DNA of 64,000 nt from Glaciecola sp964195425. GTDB taxonomy: Bacteria; Pseudomonadota; Gammaproteobacteria; Enterobacterales; Alteromonadaceae. The translations under genes and the position numbers were made by a program. A model generated the notes under the pieces. It saw only the letters and a program-made list of their open reading frames with translations, had not been told where the DNA came from and made no database searches. The stretch covers positions 1-64,000 of the forward strand of contig CAXMOM010000073.1 in assembly GCA_964195425.1 (NCBI GenBank), in the 5' to 3' direction. Below are positions 54,570 to 64,000 of this stretch, piece after piece; the stretch's first letter is position 1, and the number at the start of each line of letters is the position of its first letter.

Positions 54570-57500
54570 ATGAAAAGAATGTTAATTAACGCAACTCAGC
54601 AAGAAGAGCTGCGCGTAGCCTTAGTAGATGGCCAAAAACTCTACGATCTAGACATTGAAAGTCCAGGGCATGAACAAAAGAAAGCCAACATATACAAAGG
54701 GACCATCACCCGCGTTGAGCCAAGTTTAGAAGCTGCCTTTGTAGACTATGGCGCAGACCGCCACGGTTTTCTTCCATTAAAAGAAATTGCCAAAACTTAC
54801 TTCCCGAAAGACTATCGCTACGACGGTCGTCCCAGTATAAAGCAAGTAATCGCCGAAGGCACCGAAGTTATTGTCCAAATCGATAAAGAAGAGCGTGGCC
54901 AAAAAGGCGCTGCTCTGACAACATTCGTTTCATTAGCCGGTAGTTATTTAGTACTTATGCCAAATAATCCGCGTGCTGGCGGCATTTCACGTCGTATTGA
55001 AGGCGACGAGCGTACTGATTTAAAATCTGCGTTAGGCGAGTTAGATGTCCCTAAAGGAATGGGGCTAATTGTCAGAACAGCTGGGGTAGGGAAATCGCCA
55101 GAAGAGTTAAAGTGGGATTTAGGTGTTTTAATGCACCATTGGGAGGCCGTTTCAGAAGCTGCACAGAGCAAACCTGCTCCGTTCTTAATTCATCAAGAAA
55201 GTAATGTTATCGTGCGCGCAATTCGTGATTATTTACGTCGCGATGTTGGCGAGATCCTTATAGATGATAAAGAAGTCTTCGACAAAGCTTTAAAACATAT
55301 ATCCTTGGTGCGTCCCGACTTCGCCAGCAGAGTTAAACAGTACACGGGTGAAGTACCCTTGTTCTCTCATTATCAAATTGAAACGCAAATTGAGTCAGCA
55401 TTCCAGCGTGAAGTGCGTTTACCGTCTGGCGGCTCGATTGTAATAGATCCGACAGAAGCGTTAACTTCAATCGATATAAACAGCGCCAGAGCAACAAAGG
55501 GCGGCGATATCGAAGAAACCGCTTATAACACTAATCTAGAAGCTGCCGATGAAATTGCACGTCAATTAAGATTACGCGACCTTGGCGGTCTTATCGTTAT
55601 AGATTTCATTGATATGTCACCTGTTAAACATCAGCGTGATGTTGAAAACCGAATGAAAGATGCTGTTACAAACGACCGCGCTCGTATTCAACTTGGTAAA
55701 ATTTCACGTTTTGGGTTACTTGAGATGTCGCGCCAACGTTTACGTCCTTCTTTAGGCGAGTCTGCGCATAGCGTATGCCCTCGTTGCGATGGTTATGGCA
55801 ACATTAGAGGTATTGAATCTATAGGTTTGTCTGTGCTACGTATAATGGAAGAGGAATGCATTAAAGATAATACCGGCCAAATTGAAGCACAATTACCGGT
55901 TACTGTTGCTACCTATTTGTTGAACGAAAAGCGCCCGTCTATACAATTATTAGAAGCACGCCATGGCGTTAACTTAATAGTCATTCCTAACCCGAATTTA
56001 GAAACCCCTAAATTTCAAATTCTACGTCGCCGCGCAGCTGAAGTTATTTCAGACCTTAGCTACAACGTCGAGCTATTAGAAGAAAAAGAAACCGCGGCCG
56101 ACACGCCTGCAGCAAAAGTATCAACGCGTGAAGAGCCTGTTTTACAGGGTATGACTGCACCAGCAAAAGCTGCGGTTGCATCACCATCACCTGAGCAAAC
56201 AGCTGTATCTAATGGGCCAAGCGTCTTTAGTAAGATGGGCGCATGGATAGCAAGTATATTTAGTCCACCTGAGCCAGAAAAAGCAGAAGCCGAAAAACCT
56301 GCACCTCGCCGTCCAAGCCAGAACAAACGCAGAGCAACTCGTTCTGACAGCCGCAGCGATACTCGTAACGACAGAAATGATCGTAATCGTAGTCGTAACA
56401 ATAAGCGTCCTAAACCAGGTGAAAAGCCAGGTGAGAAGCTAGAAATAAAAACCGACGAAGCAATCGATAACGAAAAGCAAACTCCAAACAAGCGAAGCGA
56501 TAATCGCCCAGCTAAAAAGTATGACAACAAGCCTGATGTTAGTGAAAGCGAAAAAACAACCAGTACTGACAAAGACACTACTAACGAATTAACTGAGAGT
56601 AAACCAGTAAAGCAAGCTAGTAAAAAGCCTCAACAACGTCGCAGTCGTCGTCCTGCACGTAACAGTGTGAGAGTTAGTGATGATGTAAGCGAAAACACGC
56701 TGCAGCAGGCCCCTGTTGAAACAATAGAAGCTTCTCAAGAAGTTGTACATAATGTTGCTGAGAACGATCAACAAGTTGCGGACGTATTACCTACAAACGA
56801 CGTTATTACTTCTAGCGATGCTGAATTTTTGCCAGCTAGCGTAACTGAGCCTTTGGCAACTAGTGTGCAAGAAGATGTTGCAGAAACACTGGTAGATAGC
56901 GAAGCTGCAAATGTCGATAGCGAAAGCGACGATACAAATGCAACTGCGACAGACGATGAATCAGACGGTAAAGTACGTACAAGAAGACGTTCAGCACGCC
57001 ATGTGCGCGCGGCTGGTCAAAAACGTAAACAAACCAATACCGATGAATCTCAACAAGTAGAGCTAATGTTCGACGCTGAAGTTAGCAAAAATAAAGCAAA
57101 CGAAACAGCACAAGAAGTATCGGAAGTGCAAAGCATTACTAAGCCTGAAGACGATGTTGCTGTTCAAACAGAAGTGGTTGCTGAAGATACCGCGAGTGTA
57201 GATATAGAAGTTCCTGCAACTGAACCAGCGCAAGCGGTAAATGTTGAAGCTACAGAATCTGAATCTAGCACCGCCATCGAAGAGACTAGCTCAACTGTTA
57301 TAGCCGAAGAAACCCCTAGCATCGATGTTGCTGTTGCAGAGACTACTTTGAGTAATATTGCTGATACAGAAGTGGCAACAACACAACAGGCAGTTGAAGA
57401 ATTGCCAGTGGCCGCAATAGAAGACGAGAAAGCACCAGCTGTAGCAGAAAAAAAACCTGCGCGTAAAAAACGCGTAGCTGCTAAACCAAAAGCTAAGTCG

Positions 57501-57689
57501 GCAGCAAAAGTCACTTACACGTCTTCTCCTAGCACTAACCCTGCGCAAGTTGAGGTGAGCGATACAACCCTAGCGTCGAAGGCAATGGCAAATGAAAATA
57601 GACGCGAGTATGTTGCTTCTGACAATACATCGGCTCTATCTAATGCAAAAACCAGTGTTAGTGCACCGATGACAACGCCGGGAAAATAA
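54570..57689 (+). CDS. rne: Ribonuclease E
   Basis: The protein is 1039 aa. The catalytic half (1-510) starts MKRMLINATQQEELRVAL. It has the S1 domain (GTITRVEPSLEAAFVDYG), 5'-sensor region, DNase I-like subdomain with TSIDINSARATKG and VIDFIDMS (catalytic Asp pair), and the zinc link Cys403-x2-Cys406 (CPRCDGYGNIRG). The remaining ~530 residues are low-complexity. They hold a membrane-binding amphipathic helix candidate (MGAWIASIFS), Arg-rich patches (NRSRNNKRPKPGE, RRSRRPARN) and a long acidic Val/Ala/Glu section. RNase E is the main endoribonuclease and the degradosome scaffold at the inner membrane. Confidence 0.97.
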   Translation: MKRMLINATQQEELRVALVDGQKLYDLDIESPGHEQKKANIYKGTITRVEPSLEAAFVDYGADRHGFLPLKEIAKTYFPKDYRYDGRPSIKQVIAEGTEVIVQIDKEERGQKGAALTTFVSLAGSYLVLMPNNPRAGGISRRIEGDERTDLKSALGELDVPKGMGLIVRTAGVGKSPEELKWDLGVLMHHWEAVSEAAQSKPAPFLIHQESNVIVRAIRDYLRRDVGEILIDDKEVFDKALKHISLVRPDFASRVKQYTGEVPLFSHYQIETQIESAFQREVRLPSGGSIVIDPTEALTSIDINSARATKGGDIEETAYNTNLEAADEIARQLRLRDLGGLIVIDFIDMSPVKHQRDVENRMKDAVTNDRARIQLGKISRFGLLEMSRQRLRPSLGESAHSVCPRCDGYGNIRGIESIGLSVLRIMEEECIKDNTGQIEAQLPVTVATYLLNEKRPSIQLLEARHGVNLIVIPNPNLETPKFQILRRRAAEVISDLSYNVELLEEKETAADTPAAKVSTREEPVLQGMTAPAKAAVASPSPEQTAVSNGPSVFSKMGAWIASIFSPPEPEKAEAEKPAPRRPSQNKRRATRSDSRSDTRNDRNDRNRSRNNKRPKPGEKPGEKLEIKTDEAIDNEKQTPNKRSDNRPAKKYDNKPDVSESEKTTSTDKDTTNELTESKPVKQASKKPQQRRSRRPARNSVRVSDDVSENTLQQAPVETIEASQEVVHNVAENDQQVADVLPTNDVITSSDAEFLPASVTEPLATSVQEDVAETLVDSEAANVDSESDDTNATATDDESDGKVRTRRRSARHVRAAGQKRKQTNTDESQQVELMFDAEVSKNKANETAQEVSEVQSITKPEDDVAVQTEVVAEDTASVDIEVPATEPAQAVNVEATESESSTAIEETSSTVIAEETPSIDVAVAETTLSNIADTEVATTQQAVEELPVAAIEDEKAPAVAEKKPARKKRVAAKPKAKSAAKVTYTSSPSTNPAQVEVSDTTLASKAMANENRREYVASDNTSALSNAKTSVSAPMTTPGK

Positions 57690-57702
57690 CCGGCTTTGCT
57701 AA

Positions 57703-57739
57703 ACAATAAAAAAGGGACCTAGGGTCCCTTTTTTATTGT
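57703..57739. terminator. Strong bidirectional terminator between rne and topA
   Basis: ACAATAAAAAAGGGACC followed by its inverted copy GGTCCCTTTTTTATTGT, with two central bases. The ~17-bp near-perfect dyad, with T tracts in both directions, serves convergent rne and topA. Confidence 0.93.
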
Positions 57740-57786
57740 CTCAGTATTTATCCAACAGGATAAATACTGTAACCATTTCATTCTTT

Positions 57787-60492
57787 TTACTTTGCAGTCT
57801 TACTTACTTTTTTGGTGGTCTTCTTAGCTGTCTTACTGGCTTTTACGGGCTTCTTACGTTTATCGTCAACGACCCACTTAGTGTCTTCATACCACGCAGA
57901 CCAGCCCGTTGCTTTCTTATTTTGATCTTCTGACATCACATATTGTTGTTTCGTTTTTCGACTATACCGAACAACAGCAAAATTGCCATCTGGGTCTTTA
58001 TCTGGAGCGTCAGCTAAATAATAAAATTTAGGTGATATACGATCTTTAAACCTAACTAGCTCGGCCACTAGCGGCGCTCGTGTCTCGCGTGAACGCGGGA
58101 ACGTTGAGGCCGCTAAGAATATTCCTGCTGCGCCGTCTCGTAATACAAAATGGGCGTCTGAATTTTCACATACAAGCTCGGTTAAGAATACCGGATCTTC
58201 TTTAGGCGGCGCAGCCTCTCCACTTCGGAGCAGCTTACGAGTGTTTTTACACTCTTCATTAGAACATCCAAAGTATTTACCAAAACGACCGTTCTTAAGC
58301 TCCATGTTGCTTTTGCACTTATCACATTCAATGATAGGGCCATCGTAGCCTTTAATTTTGAAGGTACCTTTTTCAATTTCGTAACCCATACACGTAGGTA
58401 CATTACCACACACATGTAATTTGCGGTTTTCATCAACTAAGTAACTATCCATAGCCGTTTCACAGATTGGACAGCGCTTCTTAGCGCGAAGGGCGTAAGT
58501 TTCTAGCTCTTCTTCATCGTCAACCTTAATGACTTCATCGCCCGGTACCAAGTTCATGGTTTGCGTACACTTTTCCTTCGGCGGCAATGCGTAGCCAGAA
58601 CATCCTAAGAACACACCCGTACTGGCTGTTCTTAAGTTCATATGACGTTCACATTTAGCACACTCAATATCCACCGGAACGGCCTGGTTAGGCAACATCC
58701 CGCCATCTTCTTGAGTTCTTTCAGCTAATGTAAGTTTTTCAGAAAAATCTGCATAAAAATTATCAAGAACTTTCTTCCAAGACAGCTCGCCATGAGCAAT
58801 ATCATCTAGGCGCTGTTCCATGTTTGCCGTGAAGTCATAACTGATGAGTTCGGCAAAGTTATCAACTAATCTGTCGCTAACAATTTCACCCATTTTTTCG
58901 GCGTAAAAACGTTTTGCGTCTAATCTGACGTAACCTCGGTCTTGAATAGTAGAAATAATGCTCGCATAAGTAGATGGTCTGCCGATTCCTCTTTTCTCTA
59001 ATTCTCTAACCAACGACGCTTCATTAAATCGTGCGATAGGTTTAGTAAAATGTTGTTTGGGATCAATTGCGCTGCATGTAAGAGTATCTCCCGCTTTTAG
59101 ATCTGGCAAGTCGGCTTCTGCATCACCTTTCTTTTTCAATTGGCTCATAACGCATGTCCAACCATCAAATAACAAGACTCGACCTTTGGCAGCCAGCTCA
59201 AATTCGGCGGCTTTTACTTTTAAGGTCGTTGCATCATATTTGGCATTGGTCATTTGACATGCTAAGAACTGACGCCAAATCAACTCATACAGTCGCTGAG
59301 CGTCTCTTTCCATTGTAGTAAGGCTGTTTGCAGTTACCACAACATTAGACGGCCTGATGGCTTCATGAGCTTCTTGAGCGCCTTCTTTACTGCCATATCT
59401 GATAGGATCTTCAGGGATATACTTAGGACCGAATTTTTTGCTGATGTATTCTCTACAGCTGTTTACCGCTTCGCCACTCAAATTAGTTGAGTCGGTTCTC
59501 ATGTATGTAATATGGCCTGCTTCATACAAACGCTGCGCCATCGTCATCGTTTTTTTCACGCCAAAACCTAATCGCGTGCTAGCGGCCTGTTGCAGCGTTG
59601 ACGTGATAAAAGGGGCGGAAGGTTTACTTTGAGTAGGTTTCGATTCTCGACTCAGTACTTTAAAATCGGCTTTTTCAAGGGTTGCGACTGCACTCATTGC
59701 GTCGCTTTCATTCTGCGGCTTAAAAGCCTTATCGTGCTTCTTTGTCACTAACATCCGCAGCTGAGCAGCATCTTTTGCTAATTTCGCACTCACTAAATCG
59801 GCATGAATGTCCCAAAACTCTTCTGGAACAAATATCTTAATCTCGCGTTCTCGGTCCACTACTAAGCGAACAGCAACAGACTGCACACGTCCAGCTGACA
59901 AACCTCTAGCCACTTTTTTCCACAATAGTGGTGACAGCATGAAGCCCACCACCCGGTCGAGAAAACGACGAGCTTGTTGCGCATTTACTCTATTTATATC
60001 TACCTGACTAGGTCTTGAAAAAGCGTCTTGTATCGCCGTTTGCGTTATTTCATTAAATACCACGCGTTTAAATTCTTTACCCTTGCCATCGAGGAGTTCT
60101 TGCAAATGCCATGCAATCGCTTCACCTTCTCTATCCAAATCCGTTGCAAGATATATTGTGTCTGCCTGTTTAGCAAGCTTTTGCAGTTCACTAACTACCT
60201 TCTCTTTGCCTTGTAGAATTTGGTAGTGAGCATTCCAATTTTGTTTTGGATCTACGCCCATCCGATCAACTAGTTTGCTATATTCATAAGCCTTTAGGTA
60301 ATCGGCCTTAGCATCTTCGTCCCATTCTTTAAGTTCTTTTGCTGGCTTTTTAGGCTCGACTAAGCCAAGTGATTTAGTTGGTAAATCTCTTATGTGCCCC
60401 ACGCTCGACTTTACAATAAAATCTTTCCCTAGATATTTATTTATTGTTTTCGCCTTAGCGGGTGATTCTACAATAACGAGTGATTTGCCCAT
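57787..60492 (-). CDS. topA: DNA topoisomerase I
   Basis: The protein is 901 aa. The N-terminal TOPRIM domain (MGKSLVIVESPAKAKTIN, YLATDLDREGEAIAWHL) is followed by the topoisomerase core with the active-site Tyr in HITYMRTDSTN. Four-Cys zinc ribbons follow (CAKCERHMN...CSGY, CPICETAMD, CDKCKSN...CSNEEC). A Lys-rich basic tail (KKPVKASKTAKKTTKKVSK) ends the protein. It relaxes negative supercoils. The gene is convergent with rne. Confidence 0.97.
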   Translation of the reverse strand: MGKSLVIVESPAKAKTINKYLGKDFIVKSSVGHIRDLPTKSLGLVEPKKPAKELKEWDEDAKADYLKAYEYSKLVDRMGVDPKQNWNAHYQILQGKEKVVSELQKLAKQADTIYLATDLDREGEAIAWHLQELLDGKGKEFKRVVFNEITQTAIQDAFSRPSQVDINRVNAQQARRFLDRVVGFMLSPLLWKKVARGLSAGRVQSVAVRLVVDREREIKIFVPEEFWDIHADLVSAKLAKDAAQLRMLVTKKHDKAFKPQNESDAMSAVATLEKADFKVLSRESKPTQSKPSAPFITSTLQQAASTRLGFGVKKTMTMAQRLYEAGHITYMRTDSTNLSGEAVNSCREYISKKFGPKYIPEDPIRYGSKEGAQEAHEAIRPSNVVVTANSLTTMERDAQRLYELIWRQFLACQMTNAKYDATTLKVKAAEFELAAKGRVLLFDGWTCVMSQLKKKGDAEADLPDLKAGDTLTCSAIDPKQHFTKPIARFNEASLVRELEKRGIGRPSTYASIISTIQDRGYVRLDAKRFYAEKMGEIVSDRLVDNFAELISYDFTANMEQRLDDIAHGELSWKKVLDNFYADFSEKLTLAERTQEDGGMLPNQAVPVDIECAKCERHMNLRTASTGVFLGCSGYALPPKEKCTQTMNLVPGDEVIKVDDEEELETYALRAKKRCPICETAMDSYLVDENRKLHVCGNVPTCMGYEIEKGTFKIKGYDGPIIECDKCKSNMELKNGRFGKYFGCSNEECKNTRKLLRSGEAAPPKEDPVFLTELVCENSDAHFVLRDGAAGIFLAASTFPRSRETRAPLVAELVRFKDRISPKFYYLADAPDKDPDGNFAVVRYSRKTKQQYVMSEDQNKKATGWSAWYEDTKWVVDDKRKKPVKASKTAKKTTKKVSKTAK

Positions 60493-60789
60493 TTATAATT
60501 AAAAACCTTGTAAAAATAGATGATTGCAATGTAGGTCGTACAAACCTACTGCATAAATAATGTATGTTTTCTTTTTAAGATATATCTGCAAAGTGAATAG
60601 AAAACAAGGTGAACCGTATAAATATCTAAAATTAATTAGGAAAGCTGTTGTTTTTATTATGGTTTTCTTAAAAAATCATTGGCAAGCATTTTTAAGTACG
60701 TATACTTCGGTGTATATTTATTGGCATGATACCACTAAAGCGGTCATCATCAACCTAGGATCATCAAGCTAGGAAACACGAGGTTATAT

Positions 60790-62130
60790 ATGAAAACAGT
60801 TGAAGCGAATTTTGATGGTCTGGTTGGGCCCACTCACAATTATGCAGGATTATCCTTTGGTAATGTTGCTTCAAAGTCGAATGCCAAATCGACAAGTAAT
60901 CCAAAACAAGCTGCGCTTCAAGGATTACAAAAAATGAAAGCCCTTGCCGACTTAGGTATGTTTCAAGGGGTATTGGCGCCGCAAGAACGTCCTGATATAT
61001 ACAGCCTACGCAGGCTTGGATTTACCGGTAATGACGCACAGGTACTGGCAAAGGCTGCAAAACAAGCACCCGCTATATTTTTAGCATGCTGTTCAGCATC
61101 AAGCATGTGGACCGCAAATGCAGCAACGATATCGCCTAGTGCGGACTGTGACAACGAAAAAGTAAACTTTACGCCAGCTAACCTAACCAACAAATTTCAT
61201 CGTTCTATTGAACCAAAAGTGACCGGCAATATACTGCGCGCAATCTTTAGTGATGATGCTCATTTTTCACATCATCAACATTTACCTAAAAATGACCATT
61301 TTGGTGATGAGGGCGCTGCCAACCATACGCGCTTTTGTGGTGATTATGGGCAACCTGGCGTAGAATTTTTCGTATATGGCAAGCATGCATTTGATGATTC
61401 CCACCCTGCCCCAAAACGTTTTCCAGCAAGGCAAACAATAGAAGCTAGCCAAGCGGTTGCCCGTCTGCATGGTTTAAAAAAAACAAGCGTTGTATATGCA
61501 CAGCAAAATCCTGATGTCATCGATCAAGGTGTTTTTCATAACGATGTGATAGCCGTAGGCAACAAAAATGTATTGTTTTATCATCAGCAAGCATTTTTGG
61601 ATACCGCATTAGTAAAAGACCAAATTACTGCGGCTTTCGGCAGTAACGACTTCCATTTTATAGAAGCGCCTACTCAGCAAATTAGTATTCAAGATGCAGT
61701 AACGAGCTATTTATTTAATACCCAACTTATTAATTTACCTAATGGAGACATGGTTATTATCGCGCCAATGGAATGCCAAAATAATAAAGTAGTGAATGAC
61801 TATTTGGCAAGTGTGGTGGCTGCGCATAACCCCATTAGTAAAGTCCACTTTTTTGATGTTAAGCAAAGCATGCAAAACGGTGGCGGGCCAGCTTGCCTTA
61901 GGTTGCGGGTAGTATTAAACGCTGAACAACAGCAGGCTGTTAATCAGCATGCTGTTATGAATGATTCTTTATATGGAAAGCTTACCGCATGGGTAAATAA
62001 ACATTATCGTGATGTATTAAGTGCAGAAGATTTAGTCGACCCACAGCTACTGCTTGAATCAAGAACTGCGCTAGATGATTTAACTCAAATAATGCAGTTG
62101 GGAAGCGTTTATCCATTTCAACAAAGGTAA
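60790..62130 (+). CDS. astB: N-succinylarginine dihydrolase
   Basis: The protein is 446 aa, full length. It shows MKTVEANFDGLVGPTHNYAGLS, DDAHFSHHQHLPKNDHFGDEGAANHTRFC and NGGGPACLRLRVV. The last carries the catalytic Cys. It converts succinylarginine to succinylornithine, CO2 and ammonia, the second step of the AST pathway of arginine use. The other ast genes (astA, astC, astD, astE) are not in this window, so it may be separated from them or the set continues elsewhere. CACGAGG serves as ribosome binding site. A short ORF at 60560-60772 just upstream has no recognised domain. Confidence 0.96.
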   Translation: MKTVEANFDGLVGPTHNYAGLSFGNVASKSNAKSTSNPKQAALQGLQKMKALADLGMFQGVLAPQERPDIYSLRRLGFTGNDAQVLAKAAKQAPAIFLACCSASSMWTANAATISPSADCDNEKVNFTPANLTNKFHRSIEPKVTGNILRAIFSDDAHFSHHQHLPKNDHFGDEGAANHTRFCGDYGQPGVEFFVYGKHAFDDSHPAPKRFPARQTIEASQAVARLHGLKKTSVVYAQQNPDVIDQGVFHNDVIAVGNKNVLFYHQQAFLDTALVKDQITAAFGSNDFHFIEAPTQQISIQDAVTSYLFNTQLINLPNGDMVIIAPMECQNNKVVNDYLASVVAAHNPISKVHFFDVKQSMQNGGGPACLRLRVVLNAEQQQAVNQHAVMNDSLYGKLTAWVNKHYRDVLSAEDLVDPQLLLESRTALDDLTQIMQLGSVYPFQQR

Positions 62131-62146
62131 AATTTGTTGCACATAA

Positions 62147-62190
62147 AAAAAGCCCATCACATGCTATTAACAATGTGATGGGCTTTCATT
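62147..62190. terminator. Bidirectional terminator between astB and the Ig-like protein gene
   Basis: AAAGCCCATCACAT...ATGTGATGGGCTTT: a 14-bp stem with a 10-nt loop (gctattaaca) and A/T tracts both ways. It serves the convergent astB (plus) and Ig-like gene (minus). Confidence 0.93.
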
Positions 62191-62210
62191 TAATGTTACG
62201 TTATGCGTAA

Positions 62211-64000
62211 TTAATTAAAATTGCTACATAAAGGTAAAACACCGAAGGGACTGTTAGGCGGTGGTGAGCCTTGCTCTTTTAAATCATCCGATGCAACACC
62301 TAAAGTAAATGTTTGTCCTTGCACAGATTCAGAACCTGCGGATTGACCAAAAACACTCACTACAACCTTGGTCCAATTACCAAACTGTTTTGGATAGCGT
62401 ACTTGCAGAGTTGCTTGCCCAAACTCGTCTGTTCTCGATATATTTTCTTTGAAGCTTACCGATGCAACATTGCCCGGTGTTAAAAAGCCATCGGAATTTA
62501 TATCTTCATTTAAAGGGCTGCTGTCTAATATACCGTCTCTGTCAGCATCTTCATTGGCACAAACTTCGCTCTCAAACTCTACGTGTATTTTGGCGAGGTC
62601 GTCCCATATCCAAAAACCTTTTCTGAATGCTTCGGCACCGGTTGGCGTTACAGTGCTGGTTAATTCAGCATTTGCAACTGGCCGACCTGACGCATCTGTT
62701 ACAAATACCGCAAACTCTTTCAAATAAGTGGAGCTATCTGGAACCTGAATTGTACTACCCGTGCCCAAGCTGATGTCAAAAGCACGGTCCCCAACAGTTA
62801 AATCAGTACTACCGATTACGCCATCACTCTCGGCCGACACTGTTACGCCATTGTCACCACTTACTGCATTTGAGGTATAAACGCTTGAGGCAATACCGTT
62901 ACTGTCGGTAATAGCAGTATTTGGCGAAATACTACCACCAGAAGAATCTATGTCTAATCTAAAGTTGACGGTCTTACCTTTTACAAGGTTACCCCGTGGA
63001 TCTCTTAGCACCGCTGTAATAGTAGTTGTTTGCCCTTCTGGACCAATAATGTCTGGCGTAGCGTCAACAAAAATACTGCTTACTTCGGATGCCACAAATT
63101 CAACTGCAGCGCGCGACGTCACCTGATTACCTGCGCCATCTGAGCCCACAGCTGATACCGAGGCCGGTCCTGCAAATTGTGAACTAATGGATACTGTCGC
63201 AATACCATTTGCATCGGTGGTCGTTGTATTATTACCGATTATGCCGTTTGCCGTTATTACACCCCTTGATGTTGTTACGGTTACCGAACCATTTGCAAAA
63301 GGCGCGCTATTTTTGAACCAACGTAAACTTAAGGCCTGTTCTACATTCAGTTCCAAACTGCTTGTTGGAATAGCATCAAAACTGAAATCATCTTGTTGTA
63401 TCACGAGTTCAAAGTTTGTTAATGCATTTAGCGCATTCGCCGTAATGACCGATATTCCAGATTGACTGGCACTAAAGTTGACAGTAACTTGACCGTTTAC
63501 ACCGGTTACTGGCGCAGCGTTGTCGATTACACCTAGTGTAGCCGACAAATTCACTGTTTGGTTAGCAATGCCGTTACCGTCTGAATCTGAAAGCACAATA
63601 GTAATAGGCGAACTGTCGTTAATAATGACCGATGACGCACCATTAATATTTACTTCGGTGCCGACCACATTAATTTGTAATTGTTGCGACAGCGCAGCGG
63701 ATGTTGCGATAACAGTAATAACTCTGTTTTGTTTATTATTTTGAGTAGTTAAAATTGCGCGAGCCGTGCCGTCAAGACCTGTTTGTGGGTCAATATTTGA
63801 CAATGATGCGTTTTCATCAACTGAAAAAGTAACATCGATGTCGGGCAGTAAAATATTTTTTTCATTCTTTACCACCGCGATTAATTCTATTTCATCACCG
63901 CCACTTGATGCTAATTGCACCGCATTAGCAAACAACTCAATCGACGAAGGTGTTGCTTGAAGCGTGCCAAGACTAGTAAACCCTAAAACAACAGATGCTA
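62211..64000 (-). CDS. Bacterial Ig-like (Big_1/invasin-type) repeat protein, N-terminus outside the window
   Basis: The frame is open from the right edge of the window to the stop at 62211, so at least 596 residues are present and the true start lies beyond 64000. Repeated Ig-like blocks of about 90-100 residues show GTARAILTTQ, GNGIANQTVNLSAT, VNGQVTVNFS, ANGIATVSISSQ, GNLVKGKTVNFRL and DSNGIASSVYTS, the Big_1 pattern. A final domain includes WIWDDLAKIHVEFESEVCANEDADRDG with an acidic calcium-type loop. It is probably a secreted or surface-exposed adhesin-like or structural protein. No C-terminal sorting tail is evident. Confidence 0.85.
   Translation of the reverse strand, partial: ASVVLGFTSLGTLQATPSSIELFANAVQLASSGGDEIELIAVVKNEKNILLPDIDVTFSVDENASLSNIDPQTGLDGTARAILTTQNNKQNRVITVIATSAALSQQLQINVVGTEVNINGASSVIINDSSPITIVLSDSDGNGIANQTVNLSATLGVIDNAAPVTGVNGQVTVNFSASQSGISVITANALNALTNFELVIQQDDFSFDAIPTSSLELNVEQALSLRWFKNSAPFANGSVTVTTSRGVITANGIIGNNTTTTDANGIATVSISSQFAGPASVSAVGSDGAGNQVTSRAAVEFVASEVSSIFVDATPDIIGPEGQTTTITAVLRDPRGNLVKGKTVNFRLDIDSSGGSISPNTAITDSNGIASSVYTSNAVSGDNGVTVSAESDGVIGSTDLTVGDRAFDISLGTGSTIQVPDSSTYLKEFAVFVTDASGRPVANAELTSTVTPTGAEAFRKGFWIWDDLAKIHVEFESEVCANEDADRDGILDSSPLNEDINSDGFLTPGNVASVSFKENISRTDEFGQATLQVRYPKQFGNWTKVVVSVFGQSAGSESVQGQTFTLGVASDDLKEQGSPPPNSPFGVLPLCSNFN

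Noticed and set aside
56060..57514. Long minus-strand ORFs inside rne
   Set aside because: They are shadows of the biased Ala/Val/Glu/Lys codons in the low-complexity half of RNase E.
60560..60772. 70-codon ORF before astB
   Set aside because: It has no domain and ends just before the astB ribosome binding site. AT-rich leader sequence easily yields such frames.
1..64000. CRISPR arrays, rRNA and tRNA genes, and CRISPR-like or phage defence operons
   Set aside because: No regularly spaced repeats, cloverleaf genes, rRNA segments or recognisable defence gene sets were seen on reading the window.

Overview
The window reads as chromosome of a marine gammaproteobacterium, most likely Alteromonadales (Alteromonas/Glaciecola-like). 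Supporting this are the order fabA/rmf–DUF3466–uup–glutaredoxin–rlmL–pyrD, an NAD-type giant glutamate dehydrogenase, the msrC–proQ–prc block, rluC/rne, topA, astB, moderate-to-low GC and proteobacterial outer-membrane proteins. No rRNA, tRNA or CRISPR array was seen. The genus is inferred from gene content, not from a marker gene.

Bases 1 to about 11.6 kb are an accessory, decaying region. It holds a broken IS3-family element at the left edge and three IS6-family copies of different ages: a fragment, a full-length dead copy and an intact one. It also has remnants of an outer-membrane protein and an ABC-2 permease, and a diverged interspersed repeat. Between these sit apparently intact genes: a peptidoglycan glycosyltransferase fused to a zinc D,D-carboxypeptidase-like domain (1826-3250), a secreted beta-lactamase-fold serine hydrolase (4172-5695), and a GC-richer acyltransferase-like gene bounded by an 11-bp inverted repeat resembling integron cassette boundaries (6120-6866).

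Bases 11.6-22 kb carry an unknown TonB-like-architecture protein, a beta-hydroxyacid dehydrogenase, a YaiI-type protein and a translationally coupled SatD/DUF3307 pair. Next comes a compact light/DNA-repair locus with four members of the photolyase/cryptochrome superfamily: FeS-type, class I CPD, CRY-DASH and an unassigned fourth clade. A 44-aa DUF2256 zinc-finger-like gene overlaps the FeS photolyase. fabA follows, with a FabR-like operator.

Bases 22.5-54 kb are almost entirely minus-strand housekeeping. In + strand coordinate order they are rmf, DUF3466, the overlapping pyrD-rlmL-glutaredoxin-uup operon, NAD-glutamate dehydrogenase, an envelope export cluster (RND/MMPL pump, YCF48-type propeller, DUF1329, DUF1302), DUF2835, pepN, NhaC and NSS sodium-coupled transporters, prc, proQ, a small acidic protein, msrC, a HAD phosphatase and rluC. 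An 840-bp gap then leads to plus-strand rne, which converges on minus-strand topA. Plus-strand astB and the C-terminal part of a large bacterial Ig-like repeat protein close the window.

The best candidates for new biology are the four-photolyase locus with DUF2256, the glycosyltransferase–carboxypeptidase fusion, the acyltransferase cassette that lacks the catalytic His, and the DUF1302/DUF1329/YCF48/RND export cluster. None could be tested by database search here.
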